From Mesostigma viride (lineage: Eukaryota; Streptophyta; Mesostigmatophyceae; Mesostigmatales; Mesostigmataceae): a DNA stretch of 24,807 nucleotides. The stretch covers positions 1 through 24,807 of the forward strand of contig RPFO01001276.1 of NCBI GenBank assembly GCA_009746045.1. Reading direction: 5' to 3'. Below are positions 8,215 through 16,924 of this stretch, one piece after another (the first letter of the stretch is position 1; each line of letters begins with the position of its first letter). The translations under genes and the position numbers were made by a program. Below the pieces are notes generated by a model that worked only from the letters and a program-made list of their open reading frames with translations, made no database searches and was not told the DNA's origin.

Positions 8215-10034
8215 AGAGCGATCCCCGTGCCCGTCCTAATCGATCTCTCTTCATCCCGTGTCGATGCCGGTTCGACAGAGATCTCCGCGGCTGGGTCAAG
8301 TGACCCCGTACCCTGACCTAACGCGAGAACCCCTCTCATCGGCCCGCCGGCGTTCGTCGGTTGCGCGTCGCCATTACGACCGGGCGCAACGGACTGGACC
8401 AGTAGATCCAAGGTCGGTTCACTTCCGGGCGCTGCGACTAGCGCGACGGGTTGCGAGACGACTGCCTCGTTTTCGTCGGACCGAGTCGCATCACCTTGGC
8501 TCGATATTCGCCGCGTATCGTCCGTGATTTTGTCCGATGCAACGACACCGCCGTCCACACTCCCAGAGAGTGTCGACCTCGGTGGCGTCTCGGTAAGGAA
8601 ACCTGTTTTCGCCCCGTTAGCAGACGGCGCTTTCGGGGTCGCGTCCGAGTTAGGAGCGATCCCCGTGCCCGTCCTAACCTGTGTCGATATCTGTCCATTT
8701 GCCGGCACGCGCGCGTGTTCGTGGCCGTCATTCGCAATTCCGACACCCGTCCCGGGTTCGGTGATATCCGTTGGCGCAGTCGGGTCAAGTAATCCCGTAC
8801 CCTGATCTAACGCGGGCATCGGACCGCTGGCGTTCGCCGGTTGCGCGCCGCCATTACGATCGGTGGACGACGTCCACTCCCCCGGGCCGTTTTCCGAGCC
8901 GTTCAGTTCGAGAATCGCGAGCGCGGGCTTTTCAGAGTCGGGCGCAACGGGATTGACCGTTTCACTTCCGGGCGCTGCGACTAACGCGGCGGGTTGCGAG
9001 ACGGCCGTCTCGATCTCGTCGGACCGAGGCAACGCACCTTGGCTCGTATCGCTCGTGATTTCCGATACAACGACACCGCCATCCACGCTCCCGAACGGTG
9101 TCGACCCCGGTGGTGCCTCGGTAAGGAAACCTGTTTCCGCCCCGTCAGCAGACAGGGTCGCGTCCGAGTTATGAAACAGAGCGATCGTGTCCGTCCTAAC
9201 CGATCCGTGGTCGTGAGGTGATCCCGTACCCTGATATAACGCGAGCATCGGCCCGCTGGCGTTCGCCGGTTGCGCGTCGCCATTACGATCGGTGGACGAC
9301 GTCCACTCCCCCGGGCCGTTTTCCGAGCCGTTCGACTCGTAGTCTAAATCACGCGTTTCCAGGATCCCGGATTCCGAACTTTCGCCAGGATGTGGATGTG
9401 CCTCCGTTATGCTTCCTCCTTGTACCGAGCTAGGCCCTTGATCCCGTCTTTCCGGGACGCCTACCCCGATCGCCCTGTCCACGCGCGCTTCCTTGTTTAG
9501 AACGCCGAAGCTGGCGGAGGTGAAGTTCCCTGTCCGCGGTCCTCCCGTCAAACGCATGTACTCGTCGGCGTAGATACGAGCTTGTGGCCTTTGAGTACTT
9601 GCCACATCGCCCTCGTCCCCCTCTTGAATAGTGGTCAACGGCAAAGGCACCGGCCAACCAACTGACGGTATCCGAGAGATCTTCCATCTTGAGAGACCTT
9701 CCATCTCGGTCCTTAGCGTGCTTTCTCCACCGGGGCCCCGCGACTCTTCGTCGTTTTTTTCTGCGGGGCGACCATTATCAATCTGTTTTTGATATTCCGA
9801 CATTCGATCGAACAGCGAGGACAACTTGTTTCTTATTTTTAACGATTCCGGGGTAGTATAAGCTTCTACCATCCGATCTATTACATCCACCCTTTGTTGT
9901 CGCAACACGCGCCTCGCGACCTCTCTGAGCTTCTTAAGCTTTGCGTCCCAGTCGCCGTCCTCGCCCCAGTCGTCGTCCTCGGTAATTGCGAAGGGCGTGT
10001 CGGTCGTATCAGCCGCGGACGTATCATTGTGGAC
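8215..10034 (-). pseudogene. 3' half of the split viral repeat-rich gene
   Basis: This is open throughout on the minus strand. The present open frame starts inside the LTR at 10109 and ends at 8061 inside the other insertion, so its first 25 and last 51 or so residues are foreign. The first native part is acidic then basic-helical (residues about 40-110: DDDWGEDGDWD, then RRVLRQQRVDVIDRM). Next is a Ser/Thr/Pro/Gly/Asp-rich region with long imperfect repeats of roughly 150-170 aa. Their landmarks are ENGPGEWTSSTDRNG, AQPANASGPM, DGGVV and LVAAPGSE, seen twice fully and a third time in part. Low-complexity, no Cys and no catalytic motif: it resembles a structural or surface/tegument-type viral protein, but that is inference. 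Removing 10035-12711 puts it in frame with 12712-14391. Confidence 0.75.
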
Positions 10035-10039
10035 GAGAT
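10035..10039. repeat. Target-site duplication, left copy (GAGAT)
   Basis: GAGAT lies immediately before the left LTR and is identical to GAGAT at 12712-12716 immediately after the right LTR. Confidence 0.9.
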
Positions 10040-10551
10040 TGTTAAAGGGCATGGGGTTATTATTATGGGGACTTAAATTAATAATTTGTAGGTGGTGAAT
10101 CATTGCCAACTTAAGCGTCAGGAGCCAGGAAAATTATTTATTACGTCCATATGGTGTGGCTTTCCATGGCTACCTCAAGGTAGCGTGAACATTGGTAATT
10201 ATGGTAGGTGAGTGGTGGCGGCGGCCCTGGTATGCGCATGGGCCGACAATGGGTCGATAACGACAGCTGGTATGTTGGAACATGGTGCATGCGCATGCAT
10301 GACTCGGTACGGCATGGTATGACATGCACATGACACAATACTATAATCTGGTGAAGATAGTGACCAATGGTCCTAGTGCCATTGTACAACTTGGCACATA
10401 GTCATAGTGTCCGTTCACGTAGGACAAATCCCACTTAGGTACTACTATCCGAGCATATCTATTTGTTAATTAGGGCTCGAATACAACTGCCCGTATTATA
10501 GATTTCTGCACGGTCAGCATAATGGGCATATTCAAGACAGGATTCTTGACA
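10040..10551 (-). repeat. Left LTR (3' LTR of the minus-strand element), 512 bp
   Basis: It begins TGTTAAAGGGCATG and ends GATTCTTGACA on the plus strand. It contains an AATAAA signal on the minus strand (plus-strand ATTTATT around 10136-10142), as expected for an LTR that ends transcripts. It shows no mismatch to the right LTR beyond a one-base length difference in the A run. Confidence 0.93.
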
Positions 10552-10559
10552 CCCTCCTT
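10552..10559 (-). other. Polypurine tract of the retrotransposon
   Basis: On the minus strand AAGGAGGG abuts the LTR start (TGTCAAG). It is the expected primer for plus-strand DNA synthesis and fixes the element's orientation. Confidence 0.7.
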
Positions 10560-12178
10560 GCACATGATGCTGTCTATAAATACAAATGCTAGATCCTGGG
10601 CGAGGGTAGTCGGGTACCTAAGTGGATTCCCTCCTTACACGACACCCTGGTCTTGATATAAAACAGCAAGAAAAATGAGGGCAAGATTGTGTAGCCCCAT
10701 ATTGTCACATGGAGTGCGCCACACGAGGGTGGAGCCAAACTGGAAACAGGCTCTTAAACTGGAAAGACTGGTTGCTCAGTGTTGAGGCTGGATGCAGACT
10801 GTAGCCGGTACTGGTTGATGCCAGGGTTGCAGCTCGAAACGTTGGGAACTGGTAGCGGCTGGTAAACCGGTGACGTCAGCTGTTGTGTGTGCACACACGA
10901 TCTATGCTGTGTGTGGGTACAGTTTCTTGTGTGGTGCTGGTAGTGCTACTTTGACTTGTTTGCCAACAGGTTTTGATGCAAATTACTGCAACTACTACAA
11001 GGTGAACTGTGACGTGAGGATGTAGAGCTGGTTGCTGGACTGCTACTTGCTAGCTAGACAAGTGCGTGCAGCTGACTGCAGCTACTATCTACTCTACGCC
11101 TGTGGTGGAGAGTCATGCATGTGCTGCTGGGTGCTACTACTTCTCCTTGCTGGCTAGGCAAGTGTGGGTAGCTGCCTGCATGGACTATGCAGTGTACTCT
11201 GTTCCTGCTGGTGTTGCCTGCTGTGCTTGTTGATGCCAGTGTGATGGTGCTGATGGGACTGTGCTGTTACTGCTGCTTACATTATGGGGCAACTGGTTGC
11301 TAGTGGGTGTCTAGTGCTGGCACGTGATAATGCAACTAGCTGTTACTGCTGCTAGTGGTGCCTGCAACTAGTTAAATGTGACTGAATTATAAAACTGCAA
11401 CTAGTGCTGAAAACAACGTGGGGGTTAGTGAGCACCCTCCTTAGTGTGGTGTGCAGCTGTGTCAGCAGGCTGGCCTTGAGAGCAGGACCCAGGGAATGTT
11501 CCCCTTTTTCTTGGAAACTTGGAGCATGGCAGGCTCTGGGCTCTTGAAGTGATGACCGTTTAAAAAGAATTCCGGTTTAAAAGAATGCGCCCAAAAGAAT
11601 GTTGATGCCACGCGAAATGGTGCCGGTACAAAAGAAAGACCGGTTCTCATGAAAAATTCTTGAGGTAAACAGCTCCGCCGATTTCTCGTCGATGCTCACA
11701 GCTCGCGCGGCTCAGTGGGAGCCCGTCAGTGACCCCGCGCCGATTGAACGCACTGCACTTGGCCAAAAATGTGCTGCCAGGTAAAAAATCACTGGCGCTG
11801 CCTGGAACCAGAGCCGGCACCTTTTGAGTGCCAGGCTTCAGTGCCGACGTCCCCATCACCGAAATGTTGGCGTTTGATCAGTTTCGGGCATATATAAGTA
11901 TAAAAGCGTAGATCTGGCCTGCGCACCGGAGCTTGGGAAATTCTTGACGGATTTTAGCGACGGTAGGTGTCACCCCGAATATTTGGTGTTACCACACGTT
12001 GAAGTAAGTCGATTGAAAGCCTTGAATTTCACGGTAGCATCTGCGCCATAATCATGGTCGTATCAAGTACAAGAATTCGACCAAGCTGCTCCGTATATGA
12101 AAATATAAACTATGATCAAGGCGCTCAATAAAATGTGAGCTGCCGCTTAGAGGTTGGTTAATTCCGTTGAAAGATCTT
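10560..12178. other. Non-coding interior of the retrotransposon
   Basis: It has two compositional parts. About 10680-11460 is rich in TG/CA words (GCTGGT, CTGCTG, ACTGCAACTA) and poor in CG. About 11490-12170 is richer in CG and contains three spaced AAAAGAAT-type motifs at 11550-11640. A plus-strand TATA-like run, CATATATAAGTATAAAAG, lies at about 11889-11908, opposite to the element's own direction. No gene is seen. The second part could be a captured host fragment. Confidence 0.5.
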
Positions 12179-12198
12179 GCCCCGGACCTCCGATGCCA
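12179..12198 (-). other. Primer-binding site (tRNA 3'-end complement)
   Basis: Read on the minus strand it starts TGGCATCGGAGGTCC, directly adjoining the 5' LTR with no gap. TGG pairs with the CCA end of a tRNA. It is not the common initiator-Met site (TGGTATCAGAGC); the tRNA species is not identified here. Confidence 0.75.
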
Positions 12199-12711
12199 TG
12201 TTAAAAGGGCATGGGGTTATTATTATGGGGACTTAAATTAATAATTTGTAGGTGGTGAATCATTGCCAACTTAAGCGTCAGGAGCCAGGAAAATTATTTA
12301 TTACGTCCATATGGTGTGGCTTTCCATGGCTACCTCAAGGTAGCGTGAACATTGGTAATTATGGTAGGTGAGTGGTGGCGGCGGCCCTGGTATGCGCATG
12401 GGCCGACAATGGGTCGATAACGACAGCTGGTATGTTGGAACATGGTGCATGCGCATGCATGACTCGGTACGGCATGGTATGACATGCACATGACACAATA
12501 CTATAATCTGGTGAAGATAGTGACCAATGGTCCTAGTGCCATTGTACAACTTGGCACATAGTCATAGTGTCCGTTCACGTAGGACAAATCCCACTTAGGT
12601 ACTACTATCCGAGCATATCTATTTGTTAATTAGGGCTCGAATACAACTGCCCGTATTATAGATTTCTGCACGGTCAGCATAATGGGCATATTCAAGACAG
12701 GATTCTTGACA
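12199..12711 (-). repeat. Right LTR (5' LTR of the minus-strand element), 513 bp
   Basis: It is identical to 10040-10551 apart from one additional A near its start. Its outer end supplies the last 31 or so codons and the stop of the truncated 5' half of the viral gene, in antisense to the gene's own original sequence. Confidence 0.93.
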
Positions 12712-14391
12712 GAGATCGTCGGCCGCGTCAATACCGAGAGAGACCGTTCCCGAGTATCCTATCGGTGCTGTAACAAGACCCGAGATGTTTCGCGTGGATG
12801 GCGCATCCGCGGAATCGTCTGCCTCGGCGCCCGCATTTATTTGCAGATTTAACGAGATCTTTGTTTCTGCCACAGCATCGCTTACCGAGTTCGAGACGGT
12901 TATTGGGATCGAGACCCCCAACTCTGGTCCATCCGACTCGTCCGTATTACCGGTCGTATACGACAATCGCCCCGCCGCGTCAGGCGCGTCGCTGGTATCG
13001 GCCGTGATCCCTAGAGCAAAGCTGGAGCCTTGCGGAGGTCTCGCCCGGCCGGCGTCTCCGTCCCTTGTAGCATTTGCCACCACACCGCTTCCGTCCACCA
13101 GAGCCTCTCCGGGCGAGATCGCGTCATAATGACCACCGCCAGCGTCTCCGGTCTCAGCCGACGCCCCCCCCGATTCGACGGCGTCGCCGCTTCCAAGCTC
13201 GCTTCCGTCCGTCAGAGCCTTCACCCCTGTCGTGTCATCACCGGCTCTGGTATTGTTTCCGTCCGTCAAAGCCTTCACCCCTCCGGACGAGGTCGTGTCA
13301 TCGCCGGCTCTGGTAGCGCTTCCGTCCGTCAGAGCCTTCACCCCTCCGGACGAGGTCGTGTCATCGCCGGCTCTGGTAGCGCTTCCGTCCGTCAGAGCCT
13401 TCACCCCTCCGGACGAGGTCGTGTCATCGCCGGCTCTGGTAGCGCTTCCGTCCGTCAGAGCCTTCACCCCTCCGGACGAGGTCGTGTCATCGCCGGCTCT
13501 GGTAGCGCTTCCGTCCGTCAGAGCCTTCACCCCTCCGGACGAGGTCGTGTCATCGCCGGCTCTGGTAGCGCTTCCGTCCGTCAGAGCCTTCACCCCTCCG
13601 GACGAGGTCGTGTCATCGCCGGCTCTGGTAGCGCTTCCGTCCGTCAGAGCCTTCACCCCTCCGGACAAGGTCGTGTCACCGCCGGCTCTGGTAGCGCTTC
13701 CGTCCGTCAGAGCCTTCACCCCTCCGGACAAGGTCGTGTCATCGCCGGCTCTGGTAGCGCTTCCGTCCGTCAGAGCCTTCACCCCTCCGGACGAGGTCGT
13801 GTCATCGCCGGCTCTGGTAGCGCTTCCGTCCGTCAGAGCCTTCACCCCTCCGGACGAGGTCGTGTCATCGCCGGCTCTGGTAGCGCTTCCGTCCGTCAGA
13901 GCCTTCACCCCTCCGGACGAGGTCGTGTCATCGCCGGCTCTGGTAGCGCTTCCGTCCGTCAGAGCCTTTGCCTTTCCGGACAAGGTCGTGTCACCACCGA
14001 CTCCGGTGGCGCTTCCGTCCGTCAGAGCCTTCACCCCGGTCGAGCTCCCACTCGTCAGACCCTTCGCCTCTGGGGGGGGAGTAGGTAAAGACGGGCGAGA
14101 AGGCGGGGGCGGAACCTTCGCAGTGTCTAACTTCTTTCCCGTCGGATTGGAGCCCCCGGATCCTCCTAACGCGCTTGCCAAAAATGCGCTGATAGCGGAC
14201 AACGCGGCAGACGCGGCGATCTTTCCGGGATTGACGACCGTCGTCGACGCGTGGGACGATGGCGCGGTCGCCCCATCGTGAGGGGAGTCGAGTCGCAACT
14301 CCATCAACGGGAACGGAAACGGCGCGCCTAATCCGTACACGGACGCAGTGGGATCATATTGCGAAAACAAAAAGTACGAATCTAAGGACAT
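12712..14391 (-). pseudogene. 5' half of the split viral repeat-rich gene
   Basis: The start is ATG at 14391, giving MSLDSYFLFSQYDPT; an upstream in-frame GTG at 14397 is less likely. There are 560 native codons, after which the frame runs into the LTR and stops at 12619. The layout is a short N-terminal region, a hydrophobic Ala/Ser/Leu helix at about 53-75 (IAASAALSAISAFLASALGG), a Pro-rich linker, and 14 tandem copies of a 20-21-residue unit with core KALTDGSATRAGDDTTSSGG. An Asp/Ala/Gly/Ser-rich region follows. There is no Cys-rich or enzymatic motif. The helix plus the hydrophilic Thr/Ser repeats could indicate a membrane-attached or surface fibre-like protein; this is inference. The polypeptide originally continued into 10034-8215. 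Confidence 0.8.
13197..14050. repeat. 63-bp coding minisatellite, 14 units
   Basis: The word GTCCGTCAGAGCC (one copy GTCCGTCAAAGCC) recurs every 63 bp, with two shorter units at the left end. Internal units are almost identical, differing at GACGAGG/GACAAGG and TCATC/TCACC. Edge units are more diverged, the usual sign of ongoing unit turnover in the middle. All units are multiples of three, so the minus-strand frame is kept. Confidence 0.97.
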
Positions 14392-14451
14392 CCGCACCCA
14401 TTACTAAGTACACCCTATTTCATTGCTCAGAATGTTGACGCGCAAGAAACG

Positions 14452-14457
14452 TTTATT
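14452..14457 (-). terminator. Probable polyadenylation signal of the RING-TRAF gene
   Basis: The minus strand reads AATAAA 23 bases after the stop at 14480. A second AATAAA on the plus strand (14466-14471) lies alongside. The 14392-14479 gap is the only AT-rich spot between the two genes. Confidence 0.5.
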
Positions 14458-14479
14458 CATTTAATAATAAATCATCCCT

Positions 14480-15337
14480 TCATTCGTTCACTTGATTACC
14501 GATTTCGACTTTCATGATGCATTTGCCCCTACGAGTGAACACGAACGTGCGCACTTCCTCGTCAGCGAGCGAATCGACAACGCGGAACTCCGAAAGTTCC
14601 CTGTCGCTTTTCTCGGCGACACACGAATCCAGAGGTATCACGTCCTCCCCATTCACGGCGACCTCGCGGTACTTCCCCTCTAACAAGAACCTCCATTTCT
14701 CCCCGTTCTCGTCATCACGCAAGCCCAGGCGAACGCGGACGCGTCCTATCAAGTCCGCGCACGGGTGCGCGTTGTAGGGACACTCCGTCTCGTGTTTCGT
14801 CACATCCCCTCTTCCGCACACCCGGTCGCATCCGAGGCCTGACAACCGAAATCGGCAGGGGAAATACCCGCACGCGTCGTAGTGGACGAGGGCGTCCTTG
14901 CGCGCGAAGAGGGCGCCGCATCCGTGTTCGGCGTTCGGACACGCCACCGTTTCGAACGCGCATCTCCCCATTTCGCAGTGGTCCCAAACGTCCCGCGCAG
15001 GCCCCTCGAAATGGCACCCGATTTCGCGACGGGGACACTTTTGTCGCACGCGGGCCGCGATGCGTCCGATTGTCGCCATGGGACGGTGAGTATACCCCAG
15101 CCAAGGGGCGCGGCAGAGAACGCATCGACCGGACGCGCCGGCGGCGACCCCTCCGCGCGTCGTCTGGTCCCGGATGAGCGTTCGGACGCACGGTTCCGCA
15201 CAAACGACCGCCTCGCACTTCCCGCCCCCCGTCCGCGTGCGGCACTCGAGGACGACCGGGTCGCGCACGAGATCCTTGCACAGGACGCACGAAAGTTCCT
15301 CCACGTCGACCGTCGCGACCCCTCCGCCGCCGTCCAT
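14480..15337 (-). CDS. RING / TRAF-type zinc-finger protein (putative E3 ubiquitin ligase)
   Basis: The protein has 285 aa. The N-terminal RING-like Cys set is C17-x2-C20, C32, C41, C46, C50, and C72-x2-C75 (CVLCKDLVRDPVV ... CVLCRAPW); the loop is longer than in a standard RING. It is followed by three TRAF-type zinc fingers: C101/C108/H120/C126, C133/C140/H152/C156, and C161 through H182/C186. The last 90 residues have no recognised fold and no clear MATH domain. RING-TRAF proteins usually bind substrates through the TRAF fingers and recruit E2 enzymes through the RING. In a virus this would act on host proteins, which is inference. The gene is intact, starts with ATG at 15337 and faces a plus-strand gene 80 bp away. 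Confidence 0.8.
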   Translation of the reverse strand: MDGGGGVATVDVEELSCVLCKDLVRDPVVLECRTRTGGGKCEAVVCAEPCVRTLIRDQTTRGGVAAGASGRCVLCRAPWLGYTHRPMATIGRIAARVRQKCPRREIGCHFEGPARDVWDHCEMGRCAFETVACPNAEHGCGALFARKDALVHYDACGYFPCRFRLSGLGCDRVCGRGDVTKHETECPYNAHPCADLIGRVRVRLGLRDDENGEKWRFLLEGKYREVAVNGEDVIPLDSCVAEKSDRELSEFRVVDSLADEEVRTFVFTRRGKCIMKVEIGNQVNE

Positions 15338-15363
15338 CGAGCTCTATACAAGTTTCGCGACAG

Positions 15364-15371
15364 AATAAAAG
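15364..15371 (+). promoter_or_regulatory. TATA-like element in a divergent 80-bp gap
   Basis: AATAAAAG lies 46 bases before the ATG at 15418. The gap 15338-15417 must hold promoters for both the RING-TRAF gene (-) and the small gene (+). Confidence 0.35.
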
Positions 15372-15417
15372 CTCGCGATAAGACGCGAGAAACATCGGGA
15401 CGCTGTCCATCCACGCG

Positions 15418-15756
15418 ATGTCGAGGAGCGATACAGAGGACATCCGGACGGCGCAGACGTCCCGCTCGGCGTCAGACGACCCGTGGAAGAGGGTCCCCGC
15501 GTACGTCCAGCACGAACTGCACAACGACATCGTCGTCACGTGGACGGGGGGATGGCTGGACGCGTACGGGTCCTACTACCTACGATCGGACCTCGGGATC
15601 GACCATTTCGTCCGGGACATGAAAGAGGAGCTGGCGGCGGTCAATCGTCTTCTTCCTCTCCCTCCTCCTCCGCCGCCTCTTCCTCGGATCCCCGATCGGG
15701 ACCCTCCTCCCCCGGATCGTTCGAGTCTTCGTCCTCGCTCTTCTTCCTCTGCTTGA
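15418..15756 (+). CDS. Small hypothetical viral protein, Pro-rich tail
   Basis: The protein has 112 aa with an ATG start. Residues 1-80 look like a normal small globular protein, with an aromatic patch TWTGGWLDAYGSYY and an amphipathic helix HFVRDMKEELAAVNRLL. Residues from about 80 are Pro/Arg/Ser-rich (LPLPPPPPPLP) and are read from the opposite strand of the acidic tail of the neighbouring gene, overlapping it by 116 bases tail-to-tail. The tail may be a by-product of that overlap. No family is recognised. The gene is called real because of the TATA-like element, the good start and the lack of a better frame at 15418-15640. Confidence 0.6.
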   Translation: MSRSDTEDIRTAQTSRSASDDPWKRVPAYVQHELHNDIVVTWTGGWLDAYGSYYLRSDLGIDHFVRDMKEELAAVNRLLPLPPPPPPLPRIPDRDPPPPDRSSLRPRSSSSA

Positions 15757-16120
15757 CGCGGCGGAGGGACACGGTCTCGGTCACCTCGGGGGTCAGGACG
15801 ACGGACACGCACCGCTCCGCTTGCTCCTCGTCCTCTCCGAACCACTCGATCAGCCGCGTCTTCACCTCGGCCGGTCTGACTTGCGTCTTCTTCAGCCCCT
15901 TCTTCACGACGAGGCGGTCGTTCGTGCCGGTGATGTTGCACGCGTCCACCTTGGCGCCCACGAGCTTTTCGAGGATCAGGGAGGACAGCTCCTTCTTCCT
16001 CTTGCGGAGAGGCATCGTGTCCTTGGCCGCCTGCTTGAGCGCGTCGTCGATCTGGATGTACTCGGCCGTGGCCCTTCGGACCTCCTCTTTCCACCTCTCG
16101 ACGTTCATCTGGTCCTCCAT
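15641..16120 (-). CDS. DUF5760-like coiled-coil protein with acidic tail
   Basis: The protein has 159 aa and starts with ATG at 16120. Residues 5-55 are helical, with a Lys/Arg-rich hinge (TMPLRKRKKELSSLILEKL). A short strand region (ITGTNDRLVVKK) follows, then helix RLIEWFGEDEEQAERCV, and a basic LRRVKQRKK. This order matches, by eye, the DUF5760 family that is widespread in giant viruses and has no known function. From about residue 132 the tail is almost pure Glu/Asp. The acidic end and basic linker suggest a nucleic-acid or chaperone-like partner, but that is inference. Intact. Confidence 0.6.
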   Translation of the reverse strand: MEDQMNVERWKEEVRRATAEYIQIDDALKQAAKDTMPLRKRKKELSSLILEKLVGAKVDACNITGTNDRLVVKKGLKKTQVRPAEVKTRLIEWFGEDEEQAERCVSVVLTPEVTETVSLRRVKQRKKSEDEDSNDPGEEGPDRGSEEEAAEEEGEEEDD

Positions 16121-16214
16121 GTCGACTGGCGAGATGGGTTGGTCATACCATTGACGGAGACAACATTTATCCTCGTCCGAACGCGGTCGTCGTCCTCACG
16201 AATTCCGACACGTC

Positions 16215-16883
16215 TCACAGGCCGGCGACCTGCATCATGCCGGGCTGCCCCCACAAGCTGGTCTTGGCGGGGAGGGAGGACTCGCCGTAGACCCCCATCG
16301 AGGCGGTGTCGGCGATCTCGGGGAAGCCGAACACGGTGCGGGACACGGACCCGTAGTCGACCTCCTGGTACCGGGGGTCGAGGTACAGACTGCTCGTGTC
16401 GGACGTGCCTAGCCGTCCGAACGCCCCTCGCGTGGCCACGCCGATGGAGCCCCATCCGTCCAGTGTCGCGGGGTTGGGGATGTAGGGACGCAGCGTCTGG
16501 ATGCCGGTGACGGGCATGTCCTTGTTGTTGGAGGTGACGTATCCGACGCCGACCTTGTAATCGTCGAGGGTGGCGCCCACGACGTCCGCGGGCTTGGGGA
16601 GGAGGTCGGACGCGAACGACAGCTGCTCGTCGAAACCGACGCCGTGGCTCAGGAGCCCGGGGCGGGCGCGGGTGTCCATGCCGTACTTGGCGTCGAACTC
16701 GGACGCGGGGATCATGAAGGACTCCGTGCCGGCGCGGTGGGTCATGGACGACCGCATGCTCTCGTAGGCGGGGTCGCCGGTCAGCTGCGTGTAGATGTCG
16801 GGACGGGGCTGAACGCCGACGTAGTCGTCCTTGCCGCTGTCCACGTAGGCGTCGGCGTACTTGTACTCGCTCGGGAAGTCCAT
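16215..16883 (-). CDS. Hypothetical Gly/Tyr/Pro-rich viral protein, no cysteine
   Basis: I chose the ATG at 16883 (MDFPSEYKYADAYVD), giving 222 aa. The open frame extends further upstream to 17333, but that part is a shadow of the nuclease gene. No Cys, no membrane segment and no enzymatic signature. The sequence is rich in Gly, Asp, Ser and Tyr with repeated Pro-containing loops (YIPNPATLDGWGS, LYLDPRYQEVDYG), which fits a virion structural protein in style only. The upstream 41 bp between it and the nuclease stop contain AATAATTG and CTATATCG on the minus strand, a likely promoter. Function unknown. Confidence 0.7.
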   Translation of the reverse strand: MDFPSEYKYADAYVDSGKDDYVGVQPRPDIYTQLTGDPAYESMRSSMTHRAGTESFMIPASEFDAKYGMDTRARPGLLSHGVGFDEQLSFASDLLPKPADVVGATLDDYKVGVGYVTSNNKDMPVTGIQTLRPYIPNPATLDGWGSIGVATRGAFGRLGTSDTSSLYLDPRYQEVDYGSVSRTVFGFPEIADTASMGVYGESSLPAKTSLWGQPGMMQVAGL

Positions 16884-16924
16884 CGTTCGCTCGGACGCCG
16901 TCGATATAGTAATCCGCGAGACAA

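Larger units (their letters stand above)
10040..12711 (-). mobile_element. Non-autonomous LTR retrotransposon, recently inserted
   Basis: Two direct repeats (10040-10551 and 12199-12711) start TG and end CA and are identical except for one A (TGTTAAAGGG versus TGTTAAAAGGG). The element is flanked by the 5-bp duplication GAGAT. The minus-strand orientation is shown by a primer-binding site starting TGG directly next to the right LTR and by a purine tract AAGGAGGG directly next to the left LTR. The 1.65-kb interior has no gag, protease, reverse transcriptase or integrase frame; the longest open frames are about 60-70 codons. The element therefore depends on proteins from a relative elsewhere. 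Near-identical LTRs imply a recent insertion, after the viral gene was already in a host chromosome. Confidence 0.93.

Noticed and set aside
12179-12198. tRNA gene fragment
   Set aside because: Only the 3' end complement is present and it abuts an LTR, as expected for a primer-binding site; no cloverleaf seen.
13197-14050. CRISPR array
   Set aside because: Units are contiguous tandem copies of 63 bp without unique spacers, and they are coding.
13030-14281. Plus-strand frames of about 350 codons opposite the 63-bp repeat
   Set aside because: Shadow frames of the minus-strand repeat. The unit length of 63 keeps every frame open, and only the minus strand has non-repeat coding sequence and a start on both sides.
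14882-15622. 246-codon plus-strand frame opposite the RING-TRAF gene
   Set aside because: Antisense shadow; the minus strand has the full zinc-ligand pattern.
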